The notes under the pieces were generated by a model. It was not told where the DNA came from, ran no database searches, and worked only from the letters and a program-made list of their open reading frames with translations. The translations under genes were made by a program, and so were the position numbers. Source: Phycisphaerae bacterium (GTDB lineage: Bacteria > Planctomycetota > Phycisphaerae > Sedimentisphaerales > Anaerobacaceae). Taken from it: a DNA stretch of 50,074 bases. Positions within the stretch are counted from its first letter, which is position 1; the number at the start of each line of letters is the position of its first letter. The stretch is from positions 1 to 50,074 of the forward strand of contig JAGOLX010000044.1 in NCBI GenBank assembly GCA_017993835.1, read 5' to 3'. This document shows positions 41,824 to 50,074 of the stretch, piece after piece.

Positions 41824-44800
41824 ATGAGCGTGCCGGTCGGACGATGGTTGTTGGTGGCGACCCTTGCGGTCGCAGCTTTGTCGCAGCCGGTCCCGGTTGC
41901 CCGAGCGGTTGCCGACCCTCCACGGGCGATGTTCGAGTACCAATGCGGAACCCTCCGTGCGGCTATTGAAGACCTTGTCGCGACGCACGGACGACGGTAT
42001 CCGAACGGCAGCGGCTATCTCCGCCGGCTCGACGAGTTGGTCGCCGACCCGACGGGGCTCGCCTCGCGACAGGATGCAGTGGAGCGGCTCCGACACGAGG
42101 CGCTGCTGTCGAACCCGCTGTTCGAGTTTGAGAAGGTGCTCGTGGTCAAGCGCGGGACCGTGCCCGAAGAGGCATCGGGCGCGGAACTGGGATTGCCCTC
42201 GAACGACCGGTGCAATTCGTCGCTGCCCCGCGACGGGTACGACAACGAGATCGCTGCGCTGTCTCTTATTCGACCCGACGCGGAGTTGACGACCCTGTAT
42301 CGGCCTGCTGGCGGCGGCTACGTTGGCGAGATGGACCTGCACTGGGACGCCGACCGACTGCTGTTCTCCCAATCGGATGCAACCAACTGGAAACTGTGGG
42401 AGATCCGCGTGGACGGGACTGGCCTGTGGCAGGTCTCCCGGATGCCCGACGATGTGGACAGCTTCGACGCGTGCTATCTGCCCAGCGGGCAGATCGTGTT
42501 CGGCTCGACCGCATCGTTTCAGGCTGTCCCGTTCGGGGACGGCGTGAACCGGGTCGCGAATCTCTACGTGATGAATGCCGATGGTTCCGGCGTCCGGCAA
42601 CTGTGCTTCGACCAGGGGCACGGTCTGCACCCGGGTGTGCTCGCGAATGGACAGGTGCTCTATTCGCGATGGGACCACGCGGGCGTCAACCATCTCTTCC
42701 TGCGCCTCCTGACGGCGCTGAACCCGGACGGGACGGCCCAGCGGGCGGTCTACGGCGGCAATTCGTGGTTCCCCAACGCACTGTTCTTCCCGCGGCCCTT
42801 GCCCGGTCGCAGCGACAGGCTGGTCTGCATCCTCTCGGGCTGTCACGGCGTACACAGGATGGGCGAGCTCGTGCTCGTCGATACGAGTCGCGGGTGGTTC
42901 GAGGGATCGGGTCTGGTCCGGCGGATCTCCGGACGGGGCGACTCCGTCGAGCCGAGGATCGCCGACCGTCCGGTCGAGGGCGACTGGCCGAAATTCCTGC
43001 ATCCATACCCTTTGAGCGACAAGCATTTCCTCGTCGCCTGCCGGCCCGACGCGAAGGCCAACTGGGGAATCTATCTGGCGGACACGTTCGACAACCTCGT
43101 CTTGATCCGCGAGGAGCCGGGTTACGCACTCCTGGAGCCGATCCCGATCATGAAACGGGTCAGGCCGCCCGTGCCGGTCGACCGGGTGAATCTCGAACGC
43201 AAGGACGGCATCGTCTATCTGCACAGCGTGTATTCCGGCCCCGGCCTGGCCGGCGTTCCGCGAGGGACGATTCGCAGCCTCCGCATAGTCGCCTACGACT
43301 TCAGTTACCCCGGGTCGGCGGGTCCGAACCTCATCGGGAGGGGGGGACCTTGGGATGTCGTGCGGATCATCGGCACGGTCCCGCTCGAAGAGGATGGTTC
43401 CGTGACGTTCCGCGTGCCCGCCAATACGCCACTGGCGGTGCAGGCCCTCGACCGCGAGGGCAAGGCGGTGCAGATGATGCGCAGCTCGTTTGCGGTCAGG
43501 CCGGGCGAGACGTTCTCCTGCGTCGGTTGCCACGAGACGCCGGCCCAGGTCACGCCCTCGCAACTGGCGCTGGCAATGTATCGCGAGCCACGTGAGATCG
43601 ATCCTTGGCGCGGTCCGGCCCGGGGTTTCAGCTTCGCCCGCGAGGTGCAGCCCGTGCTGAATCGGCATTGCGCGAGCTGCCATGACGGCAGGGCGGCCCA
43701 GCCCGATCTGCGACCACATCCGCAATCAGCCCGCGATCCGGGCGGCGTCGGGAAGTTCACGCCCGCGTATGAGTCGCTGATCCCCTACGTCCGGCGCATC
43801 GGGATCGAAGACGACGTGAGCTTACTGACGCCGGGCGAGTACCATGCGGACACGAGCGAGCTGGTCCAACTCCTTCGCAAGGGCCATCAAGGCGTCCGGC
43901 TCGACGCGGAGGCGTGGGACCGAATCGTCACCTGGATCGATCTGAATGCCCCATGCCACGGGACGTGGCGCGAGGCCTCCCCGATTTCCGGCGGCGTCCA
44001 CACCCGCCGGATGGAGCTGCGAAAGGCCTATGGCGGCCCGCTGGACGATCCGGAGGCGATTCCCGATTGTCCGAGATATGACGAGACGCCGCTCGAGCCG
44101 GCGCCGTTGCCCACGTGTGAGCCTGTGACGGCGGCGGGAGCGCCGTCCTTCGAGCGGATCGAGAGGACCGTCGAACTGGCGAAAGGCGGGACGTTGAAGC
44201 TCGTCCGCATCCCGGCGGGCGAGTTCGTCATGGGCGACGCGGCGGGAGAGCCCGATGAACGCCCCCCTCATCGGGTCCGAATCGAGGCGCCCTTCTGGAT
44301 GGGCGAGTGCGAGATCACGAACGCCCAGTTCCGGGCGTTTCAGCCGGACCACGATGGTCGGTACTATCAGAAACGACATGCTCGGCCCGACGACCAGGGG
44401 ATTCCGCTGAATGCCGCCGAGCAGCCGGTTGTCCGCGTCTCGTGGGAGCAGGCGACGGCGTTCTGCCGCTGGCTCAGCGAGCGGACGGGGATGAGATTCT
44501 CGCTGCCCACCGAGACGCAGTGGGAGTACGCCTGTCGCGCGGGGACTGCGACGCCGCTGTCCTATGGCGCGGTGGACGCCGATTTCAGCTTCTGGGCGAA
44601 TCTGGGCGACCTGTCGTTTGCCGATCCGGGCACGGGCGCATTCTCCGCGACTACCGGCGGGATCGAACACCCGGTCCTGGAAGGCGCCGGACTCAGCGAC
44701 CGACGATTCAATGATGGGTTCGTCGTGACAGCTCCTGTGGGACGATTTCGTCCGAATTCCTGGGGCCTTTACGACGTGCACGGCAATGCTGCCGAGTGGA

Positions 44801-44991
44801 CTTCCTCAGACCATAGGACATATGAGACGGATGGGACGGATACGACAGATGCCGGCCGGGACGGTCGAAAGGTCGTTCGCGGCGGCTCGTTCTCCGACCG
44901 GCCCGAGCGATGCCGCAGCGCATTTCGTCTGGCTTATCCCCCCTGGCAGCGGGTTTTTAACGTGGGTTTCCGCGTTGTCTGCGAAGACTGA
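41824..44991 (+). CDS. Diheme HZS-alpha-like beta-propeller protein fused to an FGE-sulfatase (SUMF1) domain
   Basis: A 1055-residue secreted protein. ATG 41824 lies only one base from GGAAGGAG, and GTG 41830, two codons further, may be the real start; a signal peptide follows in both cases. Residues about 90-560 resemble the hydrazine synthase alpha-subunit middle domain, a propeller with blades such as YVGEMDLHWDADRLLFSQSD, LHPGVLANGQVLYSRWDHAG and GDWPKFLHPYPLSDKHFLVA. Two c-type heme motifs follow, CVGCH (566-570) and CASCH (616-620). Residues about 790-1055 form an FGE-sulfatase domain (LVRIPAGEFVMGDAAGEPDE, PTETQWEYACRAGT, GLYDVHGNAAEWT, VVRGGSFSDRP). It is not evidence of anammox; such fusions occur in heterotrophic planctomycetes with unknown function. 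A TACAAT hexamer lies at 41770-41775. Confidence 0.8.
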   Translation: MSVPVGRWLLVATLAVAALSQPVPVARAVADPPRAMFEYQCGTLRAAIEDLVATHGRRYPNGSGYLRRLDELVADPTGLASRQDAVERLRHEALLSNPLFEFEKVLVVKRGTVPEEASGAELGLPSNDRCNSSLPRDGYDNEIAALSLIRPDAELTTLYRPAGGGYVGEMDLHWDADRLLFSQSDATNWKLWEIRVDGTGLWQVSRMPDDVDSFDACYLPSGQIVFGSTASFQAVPFGDGVNRVANLYVMNADGSGVRQLCFDQGHGLHPGVLANGQVLYSRWDHAGVNHLFLRLLTALNPDGTAQRAVYGGNSWFPNALFFPRPLPGRSDRLVCILSGCHGVHRMGELVLVDTSRGWFEGSGLVRRISGRGDSVEPRIADRPVEGDWPKFLHPYPLSDKHFLVACRPDAKANWGIYLADTFDNLVLIREEPGYALLEPIPIMKRVRPPVPVDRVNLERKDGIVYLHSVYSGPGLAGVPRGTIRSLRIVAYDFSYPGSAGPNLIGRGGPWDVVRIIGTVPLEEDGSVTFRVPANTPLAVQALDREGKAVQMMRSSFAVRPGETFSCVGCHETPAQVTPSQLALAMYREPREIDPWRGPARGFSFAREVQPVLNRHCASCHDGRAAQPDLRPHPQSARDPGGVGKFTPAYESLIPYVRRIGIEDDVSLLTPGEYHADTSELVQLLRKGHQGVRLDAEAWDRIVTWIDLNAPCHGTWREASPISGGVHTRRMELRKAYGGPLDDPEAIPDCPRYDETPLEPAPLPTCEPVTAAGAPSFERIERTVELAKGGTLKLVRIPAGEFVMGDAAGEPDERPPHRVRIEAPFWMGECEITNAQFRAFQPDHDGRYYQKRHARPDDQGIPLNAAEQPVVRVSWEQATAFCRWLSERTGMRFSLPTETQWEYACRAGTATPLSYGAVDADFSFWANLGDLSFADPGTGAFSATTGGIEHPVLEGAGLSDRRFNDGFVVTAPVGRFRPNSWGLYDVHGNAAEWTSSDHRTYETDGTDTTDAGRDGRKVVRGGSFSDRPERCRSAFRLAYPPWQRVFNVGFRVVCED

Positions 44992-45012
44992 CTGGCGAGG
45001 AGGAACGGAGCA

Positions 45013-45124
45013 GCTCGTAGTGTGCCCGTAAGGGCATCTCGTAGCACGGGCATCTTGCCCGTGATCCGGAATCATGGGTGGGACGCCCATGCTACGAATA
45101 ACGCCTTACGGCGTCACTACGAAC
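45013..45124. repeat. GTAGTG...CACTACGAAC palindromic repeat, copy 2, with a nested palindrome
   Basis: The outer parts match copy 1 at 14442-14512 (CTCGTAGTGTGCCCGTAAGG and AACGCCTTACGGCGTCACTA). Between them is an extra palindromic insert, CTCGTAGCACGGGCATCTTG, GATCCGGAATC, and a GGGTGGGACGCCCATGCTAC hairpin, absent from copy 1. It lies between convergent genes and may also terminate transcription. Confidence 0.8.
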
Positions 45125-45128
45125 GACT

Positions 45129-45809
45129 CTACTGCGGCGGCTCGAACTTGTAGCCGATCTCGCGAATCGTGTGGATGTAGATGGGGTTGGGCGGGTCCGG
45201 CTCGATCTTGTTTCGCAGAGTCGTCACGAACCGGTCGATGCTCCGCGAGCCGACGAATGAGTCGTATCCCCAGACGAGGTTCAGAATCTCGTCGCGGGTC
45301 AGCGCCCGGCCGGGATGTTTGACGAACAGCTCCAGCAGGCGGAACTCCTTGGGCGAGAGCTTGATCTCCTCATCCCTGCGAGTGAACTTGCGAGCGGGCA
45401 GGTCCAGCTTGCAGTCGCCGAACTCATAGACCTCCGGCTCGGTCTTTCGCACCCGTCGGAGCAGCGCCTCGGCCCGTGCGAGAAGCTCCTTGATGCTGAA
45501 CGGCTTGGTCACGTAGTCGTCGGCCCCGAGGTTCAGGCCCAGAACGACGTCCGACTCCTCCCCTTTGGCGGTGAGCATGATGATGGGCATGAGCAGGTTC
45601 TCCCGGCGGATGAGTCGGCAGACCTCGTAGCCGTTGATCTTGGGCAGCATGATGTCCAGCAGAATCAGATCGGGCTTGGCGTTCAGCGCCGCGTTGAGGC
45701 CCGACTCGCCGTCCTCGGCGGTGAGCGTGTGGTAGCCGTGGAACTCGAAGTTGTCCTTCAAGCCCCGCAGCATGGTGGGATCGTCTTCAACTATGAGAAC
45801 CGTCTGCAT
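45129..45809 (-). CDS. OmpR/PhoB-type response regulator A
   Basis: A 226-residue regulator. The start at ATG 45809 matches the receiver domain start (MQTVLIVEDD); no strong ribosome site is visible, and the upstream frame crosses a repeat. The receiver has Asp9-Asp10, phosphoacceptor Asp52 (LILLDIMLP), Thr and Lys in MLTAKG and DYVTKPFS. The winged-helix DNA-binding domain has LSPKEFRLLELFVKHPGRAL, VGSRSIDRFVTTLRNKIEPD and IREIGYKFE. It is a tandem paralogue of the regulator upstream on the same strand. No histidine kinase is in the window. Confidence 0.93.
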   Translation of the reverse strand: MQTVLIVEDDPTMLRGLKDNFEFHGYHTLTAEDGESGLNAALNAKPDLILLDIMLPKINGYEVCRLIRRENLLMPIIMLTAKGEESDVVLGLNLGADDYVTKPFSIKELLARAEALLRRVRKTEPEVYEFGDCKLDLPARKFTRRDEEIKLSPKEFRLLELFVKHPGRALTRDEILNLVWGYDSFVGSRSIDRFVTTLRNKIEPDPPNPIYIHTIREIGYKFEPPQ

Positions 45810-45825
45810 AGGCACACGGGAAGTG

Positions 45826-45898
45826 TGATGTTTGATTGTTGATTGTTGATTTGAAGAAACACCCTCGCCCTTCGCCTCTGAAATCAAAAATCAACCTT
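45826..45898. repeat. TTGATTGTTGATT / AAATCAAAAATCAAC inverted repeat
   Basis: GATGTTTGATTGTTGATTGT and TGATTTGAAG on the left are inverted relative to CTGAAATCAAAAATCAACC on the right, between the two response-regulator genes. It is markedly AT-rich compared with the surroundings. It looks like a short foldback repeat and separates the second regulator from its upstream paralogue. Confidence 0.6.
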
Positions 45899-45899
45899 C

Positions 45900-46604
45900 T
45901 CACTTCGAACTTCCTTCCGACTCCGAATCTGCGACTTCAAACCTGTATCCGATATTGGGGATCACGTGGATGTACCGGGGTTTGGCCGGATCGGGCTCGA
46001 CCTTGTTCTGCAGGCTCGCGACCGCCTTGTCGATGTCCCGCACGGTGATGAAGTGCGAGTAGCCGAAGACGGTGGCTCGGATCTCGTCCTGGGTCAGGGG
46101 ACAACCAGCCTTGCGGAGGAACAGGTGCAGCATCTTGAATTCGCCCGGCGTCAGGGGCACCTCCCGTCCGTTGCGATGGAGCGTGTGAGCAGCGACGTCC
46201 AGCCGGCAGTCGGCGAACTCATACGCCGGTGGTTCGGTGTCCTTGCGCCGCCGCAGGAAGGCCTCCGCGCGGGCCATCAGCTCCTTGATGCTGAACGGCT
46301 TGGTCACGTAGTCGTCGGCGCCGAGGTTCAGACCGAGCACGATGTCCGACTCCTGGTCCTTGGCGGTGAGCATGATGATCGGCATATCGAGGCCCTTCTC
46401 ACGGATGTGCGAGCAGACTTCGTAGCCGTTGATCTCCGGCAGCATGATGTCGAGCAGGATCAGGTCGGGCTTCTCTTTCAGGGCGGTCTCCAGACCCTGC
46501 CTGCCGTCCAGGGCGGTCAGGACGTAATACCCCTTGGCCTTGAAGTTGTCTTCGAGGCCCCGTACCATGGCGGGCTCATCTTCCACGATCAAGACTGTTC
46601 TCAT
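45900..46604 (-). CDS. OmpR/PhoB-type response regulator B
   Basis: A 234-residue regulator starting at ATG 46604 (MRTVLIVEDE). The receiver has Asp52 in LILLDIMLPEINGYEVC, MLTAKDQESD and DDYVTKPFS. The winged-helix domain includes LTPGEFKMLHLFLRKAGCPL, VRDIDKAVASLQNKVEPD and IPNIGYRFE. The receiver domains of A and B are very similar while the DNA-binding helices differ more, consistent with duplication followed by change of target. It is likely the first gene of the pair. Confidence 0.93.
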   Translation of the reverse strand: MRTVLIVEDEPAMVRGLEDNFKAKGYYVLTALDGRQGLETALKEKPDLILLDIMLPEINGYEVCSHIREKGLDMPIIMLTAKDQESDIVLGLNLGADDYVTKPFSIKELMARAEAFLRRRKDTEPPAYEFADCRLDVAAHTLHRNGREVPLTPGEFKMLHLFLRKAGCPLTQDEIRATVFGYSHFITVRDIDKAVASLQNKVEPDPAKPRYIHVIPNIGYRFEVADSESEGSSK

Positions 46605-46665
46605 CGGCGACCTTGTGGACTGCTTTGTGCCGCGACCTGTCGGCCCTCGGCCGAACCGAGAGTAT

Positions 46666-46695
46666 ACGATAGCCGCGGAGGGCCCTGCGAGTCAA
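46666..46695 (-). promoter_or_regulatory. Possible promoter of response regulator B, TTGACT-N18-TATCGT
   Basis: On the minus strand TTGACT (46690-46695) and TATCGT (46666-46671) are 18 bases apart, about 60 bases from the ATG at 46604. TATACT (46661-46666) overlaps as an alternative -10 but at a poor distance. Confidence 0.35.
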
Positions 46696-46879
46696 CACAT
46701 TCCGGCCCCGGCGCTGCTCCGGGATCGGTGTTCGATAGGCGGGTTTTGTCTGGCGGACTATGGGCGGGCGTCGTATGATACGCCGCATCCGGAAAGCAGC
46801 GGGCCTCCTCGGAGGCGTTCCGCGGCGAGGATGCTCGCGGGCGGCTTTCCCTTTTTCCTATAGGTTTGGAGTGTTGGAT

Positions 46880-47911
46880 ATGAAAGCGCTGGTCAAACGC
46901 AAGGCCGAGATCGGACTCTGGATGGAGGACGTTCCTGTGCCTCGCATCGATATCAACGACGTGCTGATCGAGGTGGTGAAGACCTCGATCTGCGGCACGG
47001 ACGTGCACATCTACAACTGGGACGCCTGGGCCCAGAAGACGATCAAAGTGCCGATGGTCATCGGGCACGAGTTCGTCGGGCGGATCGTCGAGATCGGCAG
47101 CAACGTGCACGACTTCCACGTGGGCGACCTGGTCAGCGCCGAAGGGCACGTCGTGTGCGGACGTTGTCGCAACTGCCTGGCCGGCCGGCGGCACCTGTGC
47201 AATGCCCCAAGTGGAATCGGGGTCAATCGCACCGGCGCGTTTGCCGAGTACATCTCCGTGCCGGTCACGAACCTCTGGTACTGCGACCCCTCGATTTCGT
47301 TGGACGTTCTGAGCTGCTTCGACCCGCTGGGCAATGCGGCCCACACCGCGCTGAGCTTCAACCTCGTGGGTGAGGACGTCCTGATCACCGGCGCCGGTCC
47401 CATCGGCTGCATGGCCGCGGGGATCGCCAAACAAGTGGGCGCTCGTCATGTCGTGGTCACCGACCTCAATCCGTACCGTCTCGAGCTGGCCAAGAAGGCC
47501 GGCGCCACGCTGGCAGTCGACGTCCGGACCCAGACAGTTGAGGACGCCCAGAAGAAGCTCGGCATGAAGGAGGGTTTCGACGTGGGCCTGGAGATGTCGG
47601 GCAATCCGCAGGCGGTGCGGAGCATGATCGCCAACATGGCTCACGGCGGCAAGATCGCACTGCTCGGCATCCTCCCTCCCACGGAGATCGACTGGAACGC
47701 GGTGGTCTTCAACGGCCTGACGATCAAGGGCATCTACGGCCGGGAGATGTACGAGACCTGGTACAAGATGACCATGCTTATCCAGGGCGGCCTGGACATC
47801 ACGCCGCTGATTACCCACCGATTCCCCTACACCGACTTCCAGAAGGGATTCGACGCGATGCGGTCCGGGAACTCGGGCAAGGTCGTGCTGACGTGGAAGA
47901 ACGGAGTGTGA
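46880..47911 (+). CDS. tdh: L-threonine 3-dehydrogenase
   Basis: A 343-residue NAD-dependent zinc medium-chain dehydrogenase oxidising L-threonine to 2-amino-3-oxobutyrate. Catalytic zinc ligands are Cys38 and His63-Glu64 ([21 protein letters not shown]). Structural zinc cysteines are 93, 96, 99 and 107. The nucleotide site is GAGPIG. The [10 protein letters not shown] segment and the length distinguish Tdh from other family members. ATG 46880 has TTGGAG eight bases upstream. kbl follows on the same strand after a 229-base gap containing a large palindrome. Confidence 0.95.
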   Translation: MKALVKRKAEIGLWMEDVPVPRIDINDVLIEVVKTSICGTDVHIYNWDAWAQKTIKVPMVIGHEFVGRIVEIGSNVHDFHVGDLVSAEGHVVCGRCRNCLAGRRHLCNAPSGIGVNRTGAFAEYISVPVTNLWYCDPSISLDVLSCFDPLGNAAHTALSFNLVGEDVLITGAGPIGCMAAGIAKQVGARHVVVTDLNPYRLELAKKAGATLAVDVRTQTVEDAQKKLGMKEGFDVGLEMSGNPQAVRSMIANMAHGGKIALLGILPPTEIDWNAVVFNGLTIKGIYGREMYETWYKMTMLIQGGLDITPLITHRFPYTDFQKGFDAMRSGNSGKVVLTWKNGV

Positions 47912-47949
47912 CACGGGCATGTCGCCCGTATGTCCCGTATTGCTGAAAC

Positions 47950-48104
47950 AAACTCGAAATCCGAATCTCGAAATCCGAAACAAGCATGAATGACCGAAAC
48001 GCAAAATCCGAAACGGCTCCCGCCGGATCGCGACAGCGTTTTGGACATTTGGGTTTTGTGCTTTGCATTTGTTTCGGATTTCGAGTTTCGTGCTTCGGAT
48101 TTCT
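47950..48104. repeat. Large imperfect palindrome of AATCCGAAAC motifs between tdh and kbl
   Basis: The left arm (about 47950-48014) carries CGAAATCCGAA, CGAAATCCGAAACAAG and GCAAAATCCGAAAC; the right arm (about 48038-48104) carries the inverted forms GTTTTGGACATTTGGG, GTTTCGGATTTCGAG and CTTCGGATTTC. The whole could fold into a stem of about 60 imperfect pairs. An AT-rich repeat of this style is common in planctomycete genomes (recollection, not searched). A small ACGGGC-ATGTC-GCCCGT hairpin precedes it at 47913-47929. Confidence 0.75.
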
Positions 48105-48140
48105 GACAGCAGGCAGGCTTGCTGTCGGGAGGATGTGAAT

Positions 48141-49331
48141 ATGTTTGGCGACATGAAGACGTACCTGGCCGGGCAGCTCGATGAGATTCGTCACGCCGGG
48201 TTGGAGAAGCCCGAGCGGATCATCACGAGCCCCCAGGGCAACCGGATCACCGTCTCGACCGGCCAATCCGTCGTCAATATGTGCACGAACAATTACCTGG
48301 GTCTGGGCAACCATCCAGACGTGATCCAGGCCGCGAAGGCGAGCTACGAGAAATGGGGTTTCGGCCTGGGTTCCGTGCGGTTCATCTGTGGTACCCAGCA
48401 GCTCCACAAGGATCTCGAAGCCGCGGTCACGCGATTCCTTCGCACTGAGGACACGATCATCTACGGCTCCTGCTTCGATGCCAACGGCGGCCTGTTCGAG
48501 ACGCTGCTCGGACCCGAGGACGTTATCATCAGCGACCAGTTGAACCACGCGAGCATCATCGATGGAGTGCGCCTGTGCAAGGCCCAGCGTCTGCGGTTCA
48601 ACAACAGCGACATGGGGGACCTCAAAGAGAAGCTCCAGTCGGCCAAGTCGTCGCGGTTCCGCCTGATCGCCACGGACGGTGTCTTCTCAATGGACGGCTA
48701 CGTCGCCAAGCTCGACGAGATCTGCGACCTCGCGGACAGGTACGACGCATTGGTCATGATCGACGACTGCCACGCGGCGGGCGTCATCGGCAAGTCCGGG
48801 CGCGGCACCACAGAATATCGCGGCGTCATGGGCCGGGTGGACATCATCACCGGCACCTTCGGCAAGGCCCTCGGTGGCGCCAGCGGCGGCTTCACCTCCG
48901 GCCGCAAGGAAATCATCCAGATGCTCCGCCAGCGGAGCCGGCCGTACCTGTTCTCGAACACCCTGGCGCCTGCGATCGCAGCGGGCTCCCTGAAGGCCAT
49001 CGAGATGCTCGAACGCTCGACGGAACTCGTCGACCGCCTCCGCGACAACACGCTCTATTTCCGCGAGCGGATCGGGCAGACCGGCTTGAAGGTCCTCCCG
49101 GGCGACCACCCCATCACGCCCATCATGCTGGGCGACGCGGCCCTGGCGCAGGAGATGGCTCGACGCATGTTGGAGAAGAGCGTCTACTGCATCGGCTTCT
49201 CCTACCCGGTGGTCCCGCAGGGTCAGGCCCGCATTCGCACGCAGGTCTGCGCCGCCCACACCCGCGACGACCTGGACTTCGCGGCCGGGAAGTTCGCGGA
49301 GGTCGCGAAAGAGCTGCGTCTGACCGGATAA
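48141..49331 (+). CDS. kbl: Glycine C-acetyltransferase (2-amino-3-ketobutyrate CoA ligase)
   Basis: A 396-residue PLP enzyme that cleaves 2-amino-3-oxobutyrate with CoA to glycine and acetyl-CoA, the step after Tdh. GGGAGG lies eight bases before ATG 48141. The alpha-oxoamine synthase family motifs are present: [44 protein letters not shown] (Asp208 and His211) and the PLP-binding Lys242 in [13 protein letters not shown]. Length matches the family. It is the second gene of the threonine-degradation pair. Confidence 0.95.
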   Translation: MFGDMKTYLAGQLDEIRHAGLEKPERIITSPQGNRITVSTGQSVVNMCTNNYLGLGNHPDVIQAAKASYEKWGFGLGSVRFICGTQQLHKDLEAAVTRFLRTEDTIIYGSCFDANGGLFETLLGPEDVIISDQLNHASIIDGVRLCKAQRLRFNNSDMGDLKEKLQSAKSSRFRLIATDGVFSMDGYVAKLDEICDLADRYDALVMIDDCHAAGVIGKSGRGTTEYRGVMGRVDIITGTFGKALGGASGGFTSGRKEIIQMLRQRSRPYLFSNTLAPAIAAGSLKAIEMLERSTELVDRLRDNTLYFRERIGQTGLKVLPGDHPITPIMLGDAALAQEMARRMLEKSVYCIGFSYPVVPQGQARIRTQVCAAHTRDDLDFAAGKFAEVAKELRLTG

Positions 49332-49359
49332 TCACGCGGGAGGAGGGGCGAACATAAGG

Positions 49360-49388
49360 CTGGAAATGACTGGCTCGGCCGGTATAAT
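49360..49388 (+). promoter_or_regulatory. Promoter-like CTGGAA-N17-TATAAT upstream of the last gene
   Basis: A perfect TATAAT (49383-49388) with a weak CTGGAA -35 (49360-49365) at 17 bases, about 70 bases upstream of the ATG at 49457. Confidence 0.5.
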
Positions 49389-49456
49389 GGACCCATAGCG
49401 GCGGCCTCGTGCCGGCGTCCGGCGTGCGACCGCCCCCCAATCGGAGGATCGAGACC

Positions 49457-50074
49457 ATGAGACATCTGTATTGTGCATGGGTCGGGTGCTTGTTTGTCCT
49501 CGCTGGACAGGCGGCACTTGGCGCGACGAGCGAGTACGTTTTCATCACCGAGCAAAGCGGAGTCATCCAGACGGGCGGATTCGCGGGCGTTCACTGGACC
49601 TACGTTCTCGACGGGCGGTTCCAATTGGCGATTGACGCCGATGCGGGAGTTGCGTCTTTCGCGTCGGTGGACGCCAACGCGACGGGCGACAGCCGGACCC
49701 TGGACCTGAACGATGTGTTCAATATGACAGGCCTGACCGGCACGGTCGTGTCCGATACGTCCATCCGGTTCGCAGGCAAGGCCGACGATGGCAGCAGCGT
49801 TCTACTGACACTGACCTTGAAGGATAACCTCGCGTACCTGAGCGGGGGAACCACTCCGCCGGCCGGCAGCGCGGACTTCTTCGTGTTCAGTCTCGACGCG
49901 GTCGCCCAGCGCAAGTACGCCGGTGGTGTCGGCGAGCCGAACGATCCCTACCAGATCGCGACGGCCGCCGATCTGATCGCCCTCGGCGAGACTCCCGCAG
50001 ACTACGACAAGCATTTCGTCCTGACAGCCGACATCGACCTTGACCCCAACCTTCCGGGAGGCAAGATCTTCGAC
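49457..50074 (+). CDS. Secreted GLUG-family protein, N-terminal part (runs off the window)
   Basis: The frame is open from ATG 49457 through the window edge (206 codons, no stop). GGAGG lies eight bases before the start, and residues 1-22 form a signal peptide (MRHLYCAWVGCLFVLAGQAA). Residues about 25-150 are an unrecognised beta-rich domain (TSEYVFITEQSGVIQTGG onward). From about residue 155 it enters the same lead-in cassette as the protein at 11681-13588 (GEPNDPYQIATAADLIALGE, DIDLDPNLPGGKIFD), so GLUG repeats are expected beyond the edge. Confidence 0.85.
   Translation, partial: MRHLYCAWVGCLFVLAGQAALGATSEYVFITEQSGVIQTGGFAGVHWTYVLDGRFQLAIDADAGVASFASVDANATGDSRTLDLNDVFNMTGLTGTVVSDTSIRFAGKADDGSSVLLTLTLKDNLAYLSGGTTPPAGSADFFVFSLDAVAQRKYAGGVGEPNDPYQIATAADLIALGETPADYDKHFVLTADIDLDPNLPGGKIFD

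Noticed and set aside
41824-44991. Evidence for anammox metabolism
   Set aside because: Only an HZS-alpha-like domain is present, in a fusion typical of non-anammox planctomycetes; no beta/gamma subunits or hydrazine dehydrogenase are nearby.
1-50074. CRISPR arrays, tRNA and rRNA genes, prophage or transposase
   Set aside because: No regularly spaced repeats, cloverleaf-like sequences or recombinase/integrase motifs were found on either strand by eye.

Overview
This window looks like a chromosomal segment of a Planctomycetota bacterium, most plausibly of the class Phycisphaerae (Sedimentisphaerales-like). That is an inference from family content: GLUG-repeat exoproteins with a 'GTGEPNDPY' lead-in cassette, a PEP-CTERM-like tail, a hydrazine-synthase-alpha-like diheme protein fused to an FGE-sulfatase domain, an ECF sigma factor with a large C-terminal extracytoplasmic extension, and a type II secretion/type IV pilus-like operon with planctomycete-style pseudopilins. 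GC is high, so many long antisense reading frames are shadows. No rRNA, tRNA, CRISPR array, prophage or transposase was seen.

Layout. 1-3360: a truncated gene end, then a divergent pair made of a secreted pseudo-beta-lactamase and an ECF sigma factor fused through a membrane segment to a second copy of the same pseudo-enzyme. Both copies have lost the catalytic Ser/Lys and Tyr, and this pair is the best candidate for an undescribed signalling system. 3433-7377: an ABC ATPase, CheD, a TIGR02757/DUF2400 protein and a transglutaminase-like protein, the last three overlapping by 4 bases each. 7644-13588: secreted proteins (PEP-CTERM-like protein, a GH43-like/esterase fusion with a fossil duplicate of its 3' end, a prepilin-like protein and a GLUG protein). 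13871-16018: nrfHA for nitrite ammonification. 16023-16511: a HEAT-like protein. 17136-31013: a 13-gene secretion operon (E, F, G, H, I, J, K, L, M, two C-like proteins, a small anchored protein, and a 1044-residue secretin). 31170-33333: an FAH-family enzyme and a tail-anchored coiled-coil protein. 33458-44991: large secreted proteins (FN3/PA14, a Tat aldo/keto reductase, CotH/lamin-tail, HZS-alpha-like/FGE). 45129-46604: two tandem OmpR-type regulators without a kinase. 46880-49331: tdh-kbl threonine catabolism. 49457 to the edge: the start of another GLUG protein.

How the genes fit together. The window suggests an anaerobic or facultative polysaccharide degrader that exports many large proteins, probably through the type II-like system encoded here, respires nitrite to ammonium, and catabolises threonine to glycine and acetyl-CoA. 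Several short palindromic repeat families sit between genes, including one inside nrfHA and one inside tdh-kbl. Promoters recognisable by eye mostly use TACAAT as the -10 element.
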